A stretch of DNA of 64,000 nt from Caldilineaceae bacterium (GTDB taxonomy: Bacteria > Chloroflexota > Anaerolineae > Caldilineales > Caldilineaceae), in assembly GCA_022842065.1 (NCBI GenBank), contig JALHQH010000001.1:62001-126000 (forward strand). The letters are read 5' to 3'. The translations under genes were made by a program, and so were the position numbers. The notes below the pieces were generated by a model, which was not told where the DNA came from, did not search any database, and was given only the letters and a program-made list of their open reading frames with translations. This document shows, one piece after another, positions 1-8,765 of this stretch; the first letter of the stretch is position 1, and each line of letters starts with the position of its first letter.

Positions 1-1874
1 AAAAAGAGTCCATAGCTGAGTAATACCGTAGCAACGGCCAACACCATCAGCATACGCAGACCATCCCGCCTGATCGTTTCGCGCAGCGTGATCCACCACC
101 CATACCAGGGATCACGGGCGCGCAGCAGGAGAACGGCAAAGAAAGCACACAGGAGTGTATAGGCACCAAGCGAAAGCCAAACGGAAATCAGATGGCCCGT
201 GCTGTTGAATTCATCAAAGTGCCAACTATCGATCCAACAGTAGATCTCAATATTTGCCGAAAATCCTTCATAAGCCCATCTGCCGGTGGAGAGGAAGGAG
301 AGCGTGTCAACCAATTGCTCTAGTGCTTCGTTACGGATCAAGCCGGAAAATAGCACAATGAAGACCGCAATGAAACTCAAGTACAGATAGCCTTTATCAC
401 TATCCCCTGCCAGGGCGGAAATCATTAAGCCCAGCGTTGTTGAGGCAATGCACGTTAGGATTAACGTAATGAGAATGCTCCAACTAACCTGTTCCGTGAG
501 CAAACCAACCACTTGAAAACGGATAATCCGCTCCCACAACCCAACCTCTTCGCCAAATCGTGGTTCAGGAAATCCCGGAAAGGGCTGCCGATAGACCAAT
601 ACAACAAATCCTAACAGCAGAACCGGTGCCAAAATGCCAACCATGCCGGTGAGCCAAAGCCATTTCGATATGAAGTAGGCAGACGGGGATAGTCCTTTTA
701 GGCGTTCATGTTTATAGATGCGGAATTCTTTGGAAATTTCGGTGTAACTTGTGATCAAGCCAATGAGCGTTACGACAATCGCAATCACATAAACCGACTG
801 GCGCGCTTGGGTTAACGCAATGGCAAGTTCACTTCTATCAACCGGTTCGAGAAACGTGTCCGCTGGAAAGATGAAGAAGAGAATGCCACTGGCACCAGCC
901 AATAAGGTGCCCAACAAACTCCAACTATCACCGCGGCGAACACTCAAATAGCGACGCATCAAACAGCGCAGTTGGTGAAACCACGCGGTCTGTGGCAATG
1001 GGTGGGTCGTTGACGCGGCACTGGGCCGAATGGGCACTTGCTGCATTTGTGTACACTTTTGGTGCTCATTTTTGGTTTTAAACGCTTTGAAAACGGTGGC
1101 CCAACGATAGAAGTCGGACGAAGCTGATGGGCTGGCCAAGCTTTCTTCGGGCGCTACCGCCAGCGCATCTTTTTCCAGCGCAGCAAGCACTTCTTGGCGC
1201 CGTCCAAATTCACGCAGACGTGAATTCTCGATGAAGATCACGTCATCACATGCATCAATGGTGTTGAGCGTGTGGGTAATGACCAGAATCGTCTGCCCCT
1301 GTTCATGCGCATAAGCGGCCAACCGATGCATCAGGTCGCGTTCCGCATCGGGGTCCAGATTACTCGTCGGTTCATCGAGCAAGAGCAACGGTGGATCGGT
1401 GATCAGTTCAGCACAGATGTTGGCACGCTTGCGCTCACCACTGCTCAACACATGGATTGGACTGTTGCGGCGTTTATCATCGTGGTAAAAATCAAACTCG
1501 GTGAGTAACCGATCTATGCGCGCTTCAATTTCCGGCAGTGGCTCATTGGGAAGACGTAACTGGCCAATGTAAATGAGCGCCTGAGAAAGCGTTAGATGAT
1601 CGTGAAGGACATTATCTACCGGAACATAACCGATCCTTTGCAGCCAATATTCCGGATCCGCGTATAGATTTTCACCGTTGAGCAAGATTTGACCACTATC
1701 CGGTCGCTGCCCGGACAAGGCACGCATTAACGTCGTCTTGCCGGCACCATTCGGGCCGATGATGGCGGTCAACGTGCTCGGTTTGACTTGAAAAGAGACA
1801 TCCTGGAGGATCAGCTTGCCACTACGACAGACGCTGACGTTTTCGGCTTTGATCTCGATCCCTGAGTCATGCAT
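1..1874 (-). CDS. ABCG-type ABC transporter, ATP-binding domain fused to ABC-2 permease (partial)
   Basis: Half-transporter in which one chain carries the ATPase and then the membrane domain. The frame was read directly and stays open from the ATG at 1874 to the window edge, so the C-terminus is missing. The N-terminus holds a Walker A (GPNGAGKTT), a signature-like segment VLSSGERKR and a Walker B LLLLDEPTSNLDP, followed by an H-loop ITH. After a linker come hydrophobic segments typical of ABC-2/ABCG membrane domains (for example ILAPVLLLGFVVLVY and FIAVFIVLFSGLI). The substrate cannot be told. An AGGGA lies upstream of the start. The next gene upstream on this strand (1896) is 21 bp away, so the two may be cotranscribed. 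It could be a lipid, drug or polysaccharide exporter. Confidence 0.88.
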   Translation of the reverse strand, partial: MHDSGIEIKAENVSVCRSGKLILQDVSFQVKPSTLTAIIGPNGAGKTTLMRALSGQRPDSGQILLNGENLYADPEYWLQRIGYVPVDNVLHDHLTLSQALIYIGQLRLPNEPLPEIEARIDRLLTEFDFYHDDKRRNSPIHVLSSGERKRANICAELITDPPLLLLDEPTSNLDPDAERDLMHRLAAYAHEQGQTILVITHTLNTIDACDDVIFIENSRLREFGRRQEVLAALEKDALAVAPEESLASPSASSDFYRWATVFKAFKTKNEHQKCTQMQQVPIRPSAASTTHPLPQTAWFHQLRCLMRRYLSVRRGDSWSLLGTLLAGASGILFFIFPADTFLEPVDRSELAIALTQARQSVYVIAIVVTLIGLITSYTEISKEFRIYKHERLKGLSPSAYFISKWLWLTGMVGILAPVLLLGFVVLVYRQPFPGFPEPRFGEEVGLWERIIRFQVVGLLTEQVSWSILITLILTCIASTTLGLMISALAGDSDKGYLYLSFIAVFIVLFSGLIRNEALEQLVDTLSFLSTGRWAYEGFSANIEIYCWIDSWHFDEFNSTGHLISVWLSLGAYTLLCAFFAVLLLRARDPWYGWWITLRETIRRDGLRMLMVLAVATVLLSYGLF

Positions 1875-1895
1875 GAGTAAAGTCCCTATTGGCAG

Positions 1896-2435
1896 CTATT
1901 CATTAATTTGATTGACCAGACTACAAGGTTCGGTATAGCCGAGAAAAACGCGATAGGTACCAAGGCGTTCGCCATCACCTTCTTTCCCGCGGTTAACCAC
2001 ACCGTCAGCCCAACGTTCCGTCCATTCAACCGTCACAGCCGCTCTTTGTCCCGCAGGAATGACCACCGAAATAGGACAAAGTGCCGTCTGCAACTCACCT
2101 TCTGGATCATTGGGTGGCAACTTATAGTACTCAACCAGGCGATCTTGCACGCTTTGACTGGAGATTTCATTGCTCTGCAACTGTTGAATGATCTGAAAGC
2201 GATAGTTGCGTTCAAATTGAATCTGGACCTGTAGCGGTGTGGTACCACTGCTATTGTCTAAACCAAGTTCATTAAGATAGGAAAGCTCTTGTGGAAGTTT
2301 TTCCCCCACTTCATCGCGCAAATGCTTGATAGCAAATTCAACTGGTGCCGATCCACCACAGGCTAACAAGAACGGAAACAGGAACAACGTGATGCCGAAA
2401 AATGACGCACTGAGCATTAATTTCATTCGAAGCAT
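1896..2435 (-). CDS. Putative lipoprotein of unknown function
   Basis: A 179-residue protein with a hydrophobic signal segment ending in the lipobox-like LLACGG, so it is probably lipidated and anchored on the outer face of the membrane. The rest is soluble, acidic and glutamine-rich, and I do not recognise a family. The ATG at 2435 is preceded by AGGGAA at good spacing; the Met at codon 4 is an alternative start. It lies directly upstream of the ABC transporter and could be a periplasmic partner, which is inference. Its 5' end is duplicated as a decayed copy near 3485-3555. Confidence 0.7.
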   Translation of the reverse strand: MLRMKLMLSASFFGITLFLFPFLLACGGSAPVEFAIKHLRDEVGEKLPQELSYLNELGLDNSSGTTPLQVQIQFERNYRFQIIQQLQSNEISSQSVQDRLVEYYKLPPNDPEGELQTALCPISVVIPAGQRAAVTVEWTERWADGVVNRGKEGDGERLGTYRVFLGYTEPCSLVNQINE

Positions 2436-2482
2436 TATCTGATTCCCTTCATTTTGGAGTTGTGGAAACGCATTTAACCGTC

Positions 2483-3463
2483 TTATCGTAAATCATCATA
2501 GCCCATGTCACGCATCCATTGGCAGATGACTGGGCCACCATGCGGATCGGGGCTAGGACCACCATATGTAGGATGCACACCATCCAACCCTCGAAAATAG
2601 CCACTTGGGCCATCCAGTTGATCACGGGCTGCTTGTGAAAGTTCCGGATCGCCAATGGCAATGGCATGAATATGGGCACCTGAGCTAGGCCCGAACATGC
2701 CCGTTGGTCGATACCATGCCGCAAATCCAGCTTTTCGCATGGCAACTACCATCTTTGTGGCTTCGTCCCACAAAATTTCGGCTGGGTTGGCCGGGTTGCG
2801 AATTGAAATATCGACAGCCCCACCGGCATCGTGTGTCCCAAATGATTCTGTGAGCCCAGGCTCATAACTACCCTGAACAATACGCAATACACTCCCGGGG
2901 CCGCCATAGATCTCTTGGGCGAGTTGAAGCATCCAGTAGGTGCGCATACTCACCGCCTCGCCATTTACTTCCACCATAGTCATATCATCAGGGGGACGCC
3001 GGCAATCGAGTACCATGATCGCTTTAGGGGTTGCTGTTGCCGATTGAACAATTGTCGCAATCGGCGTGAGCCGCCGATCCGTTATCGCCTGTCCTTCGGC
3101 CACAACACCTAAAAGGACCTCCGCTGATTTGTCCACTAAGGATGCGGCAATCCAGTCGCCAGTTGCGAGACGATACCAATCCCCCCCTGCGCTGGTTCCC
3201 AAAATAGTTACAGTTGTGCCCGCCCGTGCCAAACCAACCTTTGTATAGCCAATCCCTGGACCGGCACGTAAGTTTGCATTGCGGTTAATCGTGCCGACAA
3301 CAGTGATTGGTGTCGAAAGTGGCGAAAAGGTTGCAGTCGCTAAGTTTGGCACTAACGTTTGGGCATTAAGTGCGATGGTGTTGTCATTCAATATAAAGGC
3401 AATGCAAGTTGTTGATATCACTATTGCAGATAATAAGAGGTGGTGTAAAAGTTTCGTGAACAC
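2483..3463 (-). CDS. Secreted SH3b-domain protein with M15-like peptidase C-terminal domain
   Basis: A 326-residue secreted protein with an N-terminal signal segment. Residues about 50-115 form a bacterial SH3 domain (NANLRAGPGIGYTKVG), which usually binds cell-wall peptide. The C-terminal half resembles the D-Ala-D-Ala carboxypeptidase/M15 fold: it has an H-D-A-G-G-A-V-D segment matching the HxxxxxxD zinc motif and a later HIHAIAIGD that can supply the third ligand. A role in trimming peptidoglycan peptides is likely but not shown. The start is GTG with AAGGAC upstream. It lies 47 bp upstream of the lipoprotein gene on the same strand. Confidence 0.72.
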   Translation of the reverse strand: MFTKLLHHLLLSAIVISTTCIAFILNDNTIALNAQTLVPNLATATFSPLSTPITVVGTINRNANLRAGPGIGYTKVGLARAGTTVTILGTSAGGDWYRLATGDWIAASLVDKSAEVLLGVVAEGQAITDRRLTPIATIVQSATATPKAIMVLDCRRPPDDMTMVEVNGEAVSMRTYWMLQLAQEIYGGPGSVLRIVQGSYEPGLTESFGTHDAGGAVDISIRNPANPAEILWDEATKMVVAMRKAGFAAWYRPTGMFGPSSGAHIHAIAIGDPELSQAARDQLDGPSGYFRGLDGVHPTYGGPSPDPHGGPVICQWMRDMGYDDLR

Positions 3464-3484
3464 TAGGGTTAAGTCCTTACCAAA

Positions 3485-3552
3485 TTATGCACTGAGAAGC
3501 AATTTGATCCGATGCATTATCTCGTTTCCTTTGTTTTGAAATTGTGGAAATG
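3485..3552 (-). pseudogene. Decayed duplicate of the 5' end of the 1896-2435 lipoprotein gene
   Basis: Bases 3489-3552 align by eye with 2409-2472, the leader and first codons of the neighbouring lipoprotein gene. Read on the minus strand from 3517, the copy encodes MHRIKLLLSA and then a TAA stop, against MLRMKLMLSA in the intact gene. It sits just upstream of the SH3b gene. It may be the remnant of a tandem duplication, or it may now act as a short leader peptide. Confidence 0.55.
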
Positions 3553-3653
3553 AGAATCCTTGGTTATCATCGAGAATAGATACCTCACGCGAGTGGGCAT
3601 CTTCACCTCAACACACTTTACGACGTTAAACGGTCCAAAGCTGGAGATTAACC

Positions 3654-4415
3654 TTGCATCCACAGATCCACGGTTTATTTAATGGCCTGGCGCTTCTCGT
3701 ACTGGCATTCGGTGCACATTATCGTCTACGGTGGCACCCTGCCTACTCGGTTTCTCTGCTACTTGACGGACTAATCACCGTGATTTGGGCGGGTGTTGTG
3801 ACAGCGTGGCTTCCCAACTTACGGTTTCCGCTCCGTTCGCTATTTTTTAATGAGGTATTAGCAGCCGATTGGTGGCGTTCGGGCCTAGACAATTGGCTAC
3901 TTGGCGTCGCTGGCGCAGCACTCGCTGGGTACTTTTTTTTGCGCCGCCGCAATTTACCAGTCTGGTTGGTGCTTGATGCCTTTGCGCCTTTGTTAGCCAT
4001 CACCTTGGCAATTTGGCGGATCGGATGTGCAATCAATGCCGATTCCTATGGAAAGGTCACCGATTCTTGGATTGCCATGTGGTTACCAGATGTGTACGGT
4101 ACCTATGCCTGGCGCTATCCAACCCAATACATTAGTATCGGCATGAACCTTGTCATTGCTGGTCTATTGCTATGGTGGGAATGTATCCCATCTAGCCGTT
4201 GGCACCAACTGAAGGGATGGCCATTTCATGGGTTTCTCTTTTGGATGTATGTAGTGCTTTATTGTAGCCAGCGCTTCCTCTTTGAATTCTGGCGAGGCGA
4301 TAAAGAGCCGCTTTTTGGTGCATTCACAATTATCCACATCTACTGCATCGCCGGTTTGTCCTGCGCCGCGATTGGATTCTGGTCTTGTAAATATAAACAA
4401 GTAACTGACATTTAG
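3654..4415 (+). CDS. Lgt-like integral membrane protein (prolipoprotein diacylglyceryl transferase family)
   Basis: A 253-residue multi-pass membrane protein. The segment WRIGCAINADSYGKVT matches the conserved RIGCxxNGxxYGxPT block of Lgt, which moves diacylglycerol from phosphatidylglycerol to lipobox cysteines. It is followed by YPTQ and a C-terminal RFLFEFWRGD block, also typical of Lgt. The INAD in place of INGC is a change from the canonical enzyme, so activity is not certain and a paralogous role is possible. The start is TTG with GGAG at 3643-3646. It is divergent from the SH3b gene. Confidence 0.72.
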   Translation: MHPQIHGLFNGLALLVLAFGAHYRLRWHPAYSVSLLLDGLITVIWAGVVTAWLPNLRFPLRSLFFNEVLAADWWRSGLDNWLLGVAGAALAGYFFLRRRNLPVWLVLDAFAPLLAITLAIWRIGCAINADSYGKVTDSWIAMWLPDVYGTYAWRYPTQYISIGMNLVIAGLLLWWECIPSSRWHQLKGWPFHGFLFWMYVVLYCSQRFLFEFWRGDKEPLFGAFTIIHIYCIAGLSCAAIGFWSCKYKQVTDI

Positions 4416-4532
4416 TCATATCAACTTAGCATAATGATATACCATAATTCCTATTGATGATCTCTTCAATTCCTATTGACTTTCTACAGCAATTCAATAA
4501 CGCACCGTTTATTTGTAGTACAAGGAGTACCC

Positions 4533-5363
4533 ATGGAAATCGGCATCTTTCCCAGCACCTTCAAACGCGCCACGCTCGCTGAAACGCTTGATGCGGTGGC
4601 GGCACACGGGCTCACCGCCACGCAGGTTGATTTGAGTGTCACTGGCCTCCCCGATCTGCCCCAGCAGATCGATCCGGCGACAGTAACCAGCATCCGGCAG
4701 GCGTTTGTCAGCCGTGGGATCACCATCAATGCGGTGGCCGGCCACTTCAACATGGTCCACCCCGATGTGGCTGAGCGCCAGGCTGGGTTGCGCAGCCTGC
4801 GGGTGATCGCCGAGGCGTGCGCTGGCCTGGGCACCGCGCTTATCACCCTCTGCACCGGGACGCGCAACCTCACCAGTATGTGGCGGCCGCACCCTGATAA
4901 TGGCAGCCCCGCGGCGTGGCGCGATCTGGTCACTTCGTTAGAAAGTGCGCTCATGATTGCCGAGGAATATCAGGTGACGCTAGCCTTCGAGCCGGAGGTT
5001 AATAATGTGATCGATTCGGCGCAACGCGCCCGCCGGATCATTGATGAGTTGGGTTCGCCACGGCTAAAGGTGGTCATCGATGGGGCGAATATCTTTCACC
5101 AGGGCGAGTTGCCGCAGATGACCCGCATTCTCACCGAGGCTTTTGACCTTTTGGGTGATGACATTGTGCTGGCCCATGCCAAGGATCTCGACCACGACGG
5201 CGATGCGGGTCACCTGGCCGCGGGCACTGGGTTGCTTGATTATGCGCTCTACACCAAACTATTGCGGGCAAGTGGCTATCGCGGGGCGTGGGTGCTACAT
5301 GGCTTAACCGAAGCGCAAGTCCCCAATTGTGTGGCATTTTTGCAGGTGCACCTTGACGCATAG
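4533..5363 (+). CDS. Sugar phosphate isomerase/epimerase family TIM-barrel protein
   Basis: A 276-residue AP-endonuclease-2-type TIM barrel. It begins MEIGIFPSTFKR and contains the features of xylose-isomerase-like proteins: an acidic AFEPEVNNV segment, VVIDGANIF, and VLAHAKDLDHDGD with histidine and acidic metal ligands. Members isomerise or epimerise sugars or related hydroxy-aldehydes, and the substrate is not evident here. The start is chosen at ATG 4533 because AAGGAG lies at 4522-4527; a longer reading frame upstream lacks such a site. It is a single gene followed by an inverted repeat. Confidence 0.8.
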   Translation: MEIGIFPSTFKRATLAETLDAVAAHGLTATQVDLSVTGLPDLPQQIDPATVTSIRQAFVSRGITINAVAGHFNMVHPDVAERQAGLRSLRVIAEACAGLGTALITLCTGTRNLTSMWRPHPDNGSPAAWRDLVTSLESALMIAEEYQVTLAFEPEVNNVIDSAQRARRIIDELGSPRLKVVIDGANIFHQGELPQMTRILTEAFDLLGDDIVLAHAKDLDHDGDAGHLAAGTGLLDYALYTKLLRASGYRGAWVLHGLTEAQVPNCVAFLQVHLDA

Positions 5364-5410
5364 GTTGGTAGCCACGAACCAGAGCGCAACTTAGTTTGGG
5401 GACAAGCCGT

Positions 5411-5472
5411 GTGCGTCGCACTGGTCAAGCACTATTTCGTCGCCCCGATCGCGTACGACCAGTGCGACGCAC
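5411..5472. repeat. Inverted repeat with 15-bp perfect arms
   Basis: GTGCGTCGCACTGGT at 5411-5425 is repeated as its exact reverse complement at 5458-5472, with a 32-base loop. It lies between the isomerase gene and the promoter of the MFS gene. It could be a terminator hairpin for the isomerase or a small mobile palindrome. No T-run follows. Confidence 0.7.
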
Positions 5473-5501
5473 AAAGTGGTAGCACATCGCACGTGCTGTG
5501 T

Positions 5502-5507
5502 TATAAT
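5502..5507 (+). promoter_or_regulatory. Probable -10 box of the MFS gene
   Basis: A perfect TATAAT at 5502-5507, with no clear -35 match at 17 bp. It lies 75-80 bp upstream of the MFS start and about 20 bp upstream of a terminator-like hairpin. Confidence 0.45.
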
Positions 5508-5526
5508 CATCCTGTAACACCAACCT

Positions 5527-5552
5527 GCGCCGGCCATGACCGGCGCTTTTTT
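5527..5552 (+). terminator. Terminator-like hairpin in the MFS leader (possible attenuator)
   Basis: GCGCCGG at 5527-5533 pairs with CCGGCGC at 5540-5546, followed by six T residues. Because it lies between a TATAAT and the MFS start codon, it looks like a leader attenuator rather than an end-of-gene terminator. It could instead end transcripts from the isomerase. Confidence 0.6.
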
Positions 5553-5581
5553 ATATCACTTTTAGCCAACCATAGAACGGA

Positions 5582-6847
5582 ATGAGAAGGATGACGACCT
5601 CTACTCTCGCGGAAACCGGCACCGACGCCAACATAGGGACAGTGGCCGCCACCGCCACCGCCACTGAGATCAAGCGTGGCCCCCTCTTTGCGGTGGTCCT
5701 TGGCCACCTTAGCGTCGATATGCAGACCGGTTCTCTGGCTGTGCTACTGCCCTTGCTGCTCAGGACTTTCTCCCTGGATTACACCGGTGCTGCCGCGATT
5801 ATGAGCTTTAACAACATTATTATCGCCCTGGCCCAACCACTTTTTGGCATCCTGGGTGATCGCATGCGGATGCGCTGGTTAGTTTATCTTGGCTGCCTGC
5901 TGACGGGCGTGGGCATGGTCGCGGTGATGTTTCTTCCCAGCTATTGGCTGATCGTCGGTGCCGTGATCATTAGCGGGTTGGGCTCGGCCATGTTTCACCC
6001 GGAAGCACTCTCGGTCGTGCGGGCAGTGAGCGGCCAAAAGGGTGCGACCGCTTCGTCCTACTTCTTCTTTGGTGGCAACCTGGGGTTTGCCGCCGGCCCC
6101 TTGTTGGTAGCCTGGCTCACCCAAAGCTGGGGCACCCACGCCGCGATCTGGATGTTGGTGCCAACACTGGTTGCGCTGGCCTTTATGGTCGCCAATACAG
6201 GGGTAATTCGGCAAACCGTGATTGCCTCAGCCGGGGTCGCGACCGAGTTAGGCAGCCAAGCCCGCGGTCAACGGCTGAGCTTAATTCTGTTGCTGCTGGG
6301 GTTGATCACGGTGCAGACGGTGATCCTCAGTGGGCTCAAGACCTTTATCCCGCTCTATTACGAACAATTCGGCCAGCTTTCCCCTGATTGGATCGCGCTG
6401 ATGCTGACCACCATTGCGTTGACCGGCGCGGCCGGTACGCTGGTCGGCGGTGTCGCCGCTGAGCGGATTGGGCGACGCCTGGTGATCATTTTGGCTTCGC
6501 TCTTCGTGGGGATTACGCTGTTGCTAGCCTTCCGTACAGATGGCTGGCTGCAACTGCTGCTGTTGGGGCTCACCGGTTTCTTGCTCTCTATGCCCTGGCC
6601 GCTCTCAGTGGTCATGGTGCAGGAAGCGATGCCCAACAATGTCGGGCTGGCCTCCGGCTTGACGCTGGGGCTGGCCTATGGCGCGAGTGGATTGGGGATT
6701 GCCGCCTTGGGCCGCGTCGGCGATCTCTTTGGCCTGCCGACGACGATGGCGATTATCATGTGGCTGCCGCTGGCCGCGTTGGGACTTAGTTTGCTGGTGC
6801 CGAAGCGGTCTGCCAATCTGAATGGAGTCGCAGGTGGTAGAGGTTGA
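5582..6847 (+). CDS. MFS transporter, fosmidomycin-resistance (Fsr)-like
   Basis: A 421-residue major-facilitator protein with about twelve hydrophobic segments after a 40-residue Thr/Ala-rich cytoplasmic head. It carries GILGDRMRMRW (MFS motif A, GxxxDRxxRR) and GLGSAMFHPEAL, a block characteristic of Fsr-like exporters, plus a second-half motif-A-like GGVAAERIGRR. It probably exports a small drug or metabolite with proton exchange. Two ATGs (5582 and 5591) are possible, and AGAAGG lies too close to the second to decide. Its leader contains a possible attenuator. Confidence 0.85.
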   Translation: MRRMTTSTLAETGTDANIGTVAATATATEIKRGPLFAVVLGHLSVDMQTGSLAVLLPLLLRTFSLDYTGAAAIMSFNNIIIALAQPLFGILGDRMRMRWLVYLGCLLTGVGMVAVMFLPSYWLIVGAVIISGLGSAMFHPEALSVVRAVSGQKGATASSYFFFGGNLGFAAGPLLVAWLTQSWGTHAAIWMLVPTLVALAFMVANTGVIRQTVIASAGVATELGSQARGQRLSLILLLLGLITVQTVILSGLKTFIPLYYEQFGQLSPDWIALMLTTIALTGAAGTLVGGVAAERIGRRLVIILASLFVGITLLLAFRTDGWLQLLLLGLTGFLLSMPWPLSVVMVQEAMPNNVGLASGLTLGLAYGASGLGIAALGRVGDLFGLPTTMAIIMWLPLAALGLSLLVPKRSANLNGVAGGRG

Positions 6848-6917
6848 CGCGCACCCACTTTCCCAGTACAATGCAGGCCACTGCAACGCGCGGCTTTGCT
6901 CTTGATTAGAGGTGACT

Positions 6918-7364
6918 ATGCAAGCAACCACTTCTCTCTATCGTACTGATTTTTACGCCTGGACAAAAAAACAAGCGGCCTTGCTCGAAGCCGAAGAATT
7001 CGAGAATCTAGACCTGCCCAACTTAATTGAGGAGATCGAAGCGATGGGCAATAGCCAACGCAGCGAAGTTGTGAGCCGCCTCAAAGTGCTGTTGCGACAT
7101 CTACTCAAGTGGCAATTCCAAGCAGATCATCGTTCGCGCAGTTGGCAAAACACCATCAATGTTCAGCGCTGGGATATTGAAGCCGTTTTAGAAGATAATC
7201 CGAGCCTGCGGCGAGAATTACCGGAATGTATTGTAAAAGCGTACCCACGCGCCTGCAAAGAAGCGATTCAAGAGACCGGTCTGTTGCGTTCACCCTGGCC
7301 TAACACTTGCCCTTGGACCCTAGAGCAGATTCTGGATGAAGAGTGGCTGCCGGACCACGTCTAA
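6918..7364 (+). CDS. DUF29 family protein
   Basis: A 148-residue protein with the DUF29 pattern: YxxDFYAW at the start, then LPNLIEEIEAMGNSQRSEVVSRL, LLRHLLKWQ and SWxxTI. DUF29 is common in cyanobacteria and Chloroflexota and has no firm function. A GTG at 6912 is in frame, but ATG 6918 sits better behind AGAGGTG. The spacing to its neighbours suggests it is not tightly coupled to them, though the next two genes follow in the same direction. Confidence 0.85.
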   Translation: MQATTSLYRTDFYAWTKKQAALLEAEEFENLDLPNLIEEIEAMGNSQRSEVVSRLKVLLRHLLKWQFQADHRSRSWQNTINVQRWDIEAVLEDNPSLRRELPECIVKAYPRACKEAIQETGLLRSPWPNTCPWTLEQILDEEWLPDHV

Positions 7365-7432
7365 CACAGGTGTTTAATGGGAAAAGTTACCAGCAAGAAA
7401 CGCGTTTTGTATCAATATCTAGGGGTGGAATC

Positions 7433-7834
7433 ATGGCTAGTTCCTTTAATTTCGACGCCATTGACCGGCGCACCAAACAAGTTACACCGGCACTAATCGA
7501 CGCTGTGACCGATAGAATCGTTCATTATTTGCAACCAGATCAGGTGCTGCTTTTTGGTTCCCAAGCGTATGGGCAGGCGACTAAAGAGAGCGATATTGAT
7601 CTACTCGTGATTCTGGATAATCAACATATACTGGCTCCATTACAACACCGCAACCGCGCGGGTAAAGTATTGGACCTATTTCGCTATCGCTCATTTGGGC
7701 TAGATACAATCGTATTGACTGAGGCTGAAATTCAGCAACTACAAACCGCCAGTGAAGATGAGTGGAATCTTGTACTAGAAATTCTGGCAACTGGGAAACC
7801 ACTGTATGAGCGAAAAAAAGCACCCGCAGATTAG
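7433..7834 (+). CDS. Minimal nucleotidyltransferase (MNT-type)
   Basis: A 133-residue protein with the polymerase-beta-like signature GSQAYGQATKESDIDLLV (GSxxxG...SDxDL), which holds the two metal-binding aspartates. Start chosen at ATG 7433 behind AGGGGTGG at 7421-7428. The gene overlaps the following HEPN gene by 29 bp. In such pairs (MNT/HEPN toxin-antitoxin modules) the nucleotidyltransferase can neutralise the HEPN partner by adding AMP, but that activity is inferred from family knowledge. Confidence 0.82.
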   Translation: MASSFNFDAIDRRTKQVTPALIDAVTDRIVHYLQPDQVLLFGSQAYGQATKESDIDLLVILDNQHILAPLQHRNRAGKVLDLFRYRSFGLDTIVLTEAEIQQLQTASEDEWNLVLEILATGKPLYERKKAPAD

Positions 7835-8255
7835 TGAACATATTCGTCAACGTACCCAAGAATGGTTGCGCAAAGCGGAACATGAGTTAGCATATTTAGC
7901 TGTTGCGCCGCTAGATATTGATGATCCACCGACAGATACTACCTGTCGCATTGCTCATATTGCCGCGGAATATGCCCTTAAAGCATACCTAATGGTCAAT
8001 AAGCATAAGATCCTGAAAAGCCATGATTTAGTTGCAGTTTTGGACGAGTGTATCGCCATTCACAGTGACCCTGAATTTGAAAACCTACGGTCAAATTGCC
8101 AAATGTTAACCATCTATCGTACAGATTTGCTCTATCCAGGTCCGTTTCCAACTTTGGTATCAATTGAAGAAGCAAAATTGGCGATTGAAATGGCACAACA
8201 AATTTATTCATTCATTTTGAACAAGGTGAACGCATTAGGTTATGAGGGTGATTAG
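7806..8255 (+). CDS. HEPN domain protein, partner of the upstream nucleotidyltransferase
   Basis: A 149-residue all-helical protein of the HEPN family. It shows the WLRKAEHEL start, AAEYALKAYLM and KSHDLVAVL, typical of HEPN domains. The usual catalytic Rx4-6H is not clear: the corresponding late segment is YRTDLLYPGP, with R followed by Y. This variant is common among MNT-linked HEPN proteins and may lack RNase activity. Start ATG 7806 lies inside the end of the nucleotidyltransferase gene, which supports cotranscription and translational coupling. Confidence 0.78.
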   Translation: MSEKKHPQISEHIRQRTQEWLRKAEHELAYLAVAPLDIDDPPTDTTCRIAHIAAEYALKAYLMVNKHKILKSHDLVAVLDECIAIHSDPEFENLRSNCQMLTIYRTDLLYPGPFPTLVSIEEAKLAIEMAQQIYSFILNKVNALGYEGD

Positions 8256-8258
8256 CAA

Positions 8259-8756
8259 CTAGGATTCAGGTAAATTGGCGATTGTACGCTCCACTTGTAC
8301 AACCAGCGGCTCCACAAAATACCACGCATGATACACCGTCGCCAGATAAAATTCTTCGCCAGGAAATTTTTCACAGAAGGCAAAATACCAGCTATCAAAG
8401 TCGGCCAACTCGGGATCTTCGGCGTAAGTCGTATCCTGGAAGAAAAGCGTGAGGCTCTGGCCATCGTGACTGGGGATGGTGTGTTGGATGGTAATATGGG
8501 GATGGTGCTCATCATCGATCGGCAGCAAGATCCGATAACCCGCCGCCTCAATAAAGGCCGGATCGCTAAAGCACAGGAAGGCATCCCAATCTTCCGGTCC
8601 CTCATGTTTTTCCAAAATCTGATCATAGCGACAGCGCCTGATCCGCTCAATCGTCGCTGCCGATAGCCCTAAACGTTCCGGCGCAGCCGCCAGTCTTGCA
8701 ACTTGCCGCTCCCTAAAACGAACAGGATCATATGGTTCGTAATCTTCTTTTTTCAT
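8259..8756 (-). CDS. Hypothetical protein
   Basis: A 165-residue soluble, acidic protein that I do not recognise. It has no signal sequence or membrane segment, and it is rich in aromatic and acidic residues (SWYFAFCEKFPGEEFYLATV). AGGAGG lies just upstream of ATG 8756 and overlaps the end of the EEP gene, so it is very likely the third gene of the cls-EEP operon. It converges with the HEPN gene, with only 3 bp between the stops. Confidence 0.65.
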   Translation of the reverse strand: MKKEDYEPYDPVRFRERQVARLAAAPERLGLSAATIERIRRCRYDQILEKHEGPEDWDAFLCFSDPAFIEAAGYRILLPIDDEHHPHITIQHTIPSHDGQSLTLFFQDTTYAEDPELADFDSWYFAFCEKFPGEEFYLATVYHAWYFVEPLVVQVERTIANLPES

Positions 8757-8765
8757 GCTAACCTC

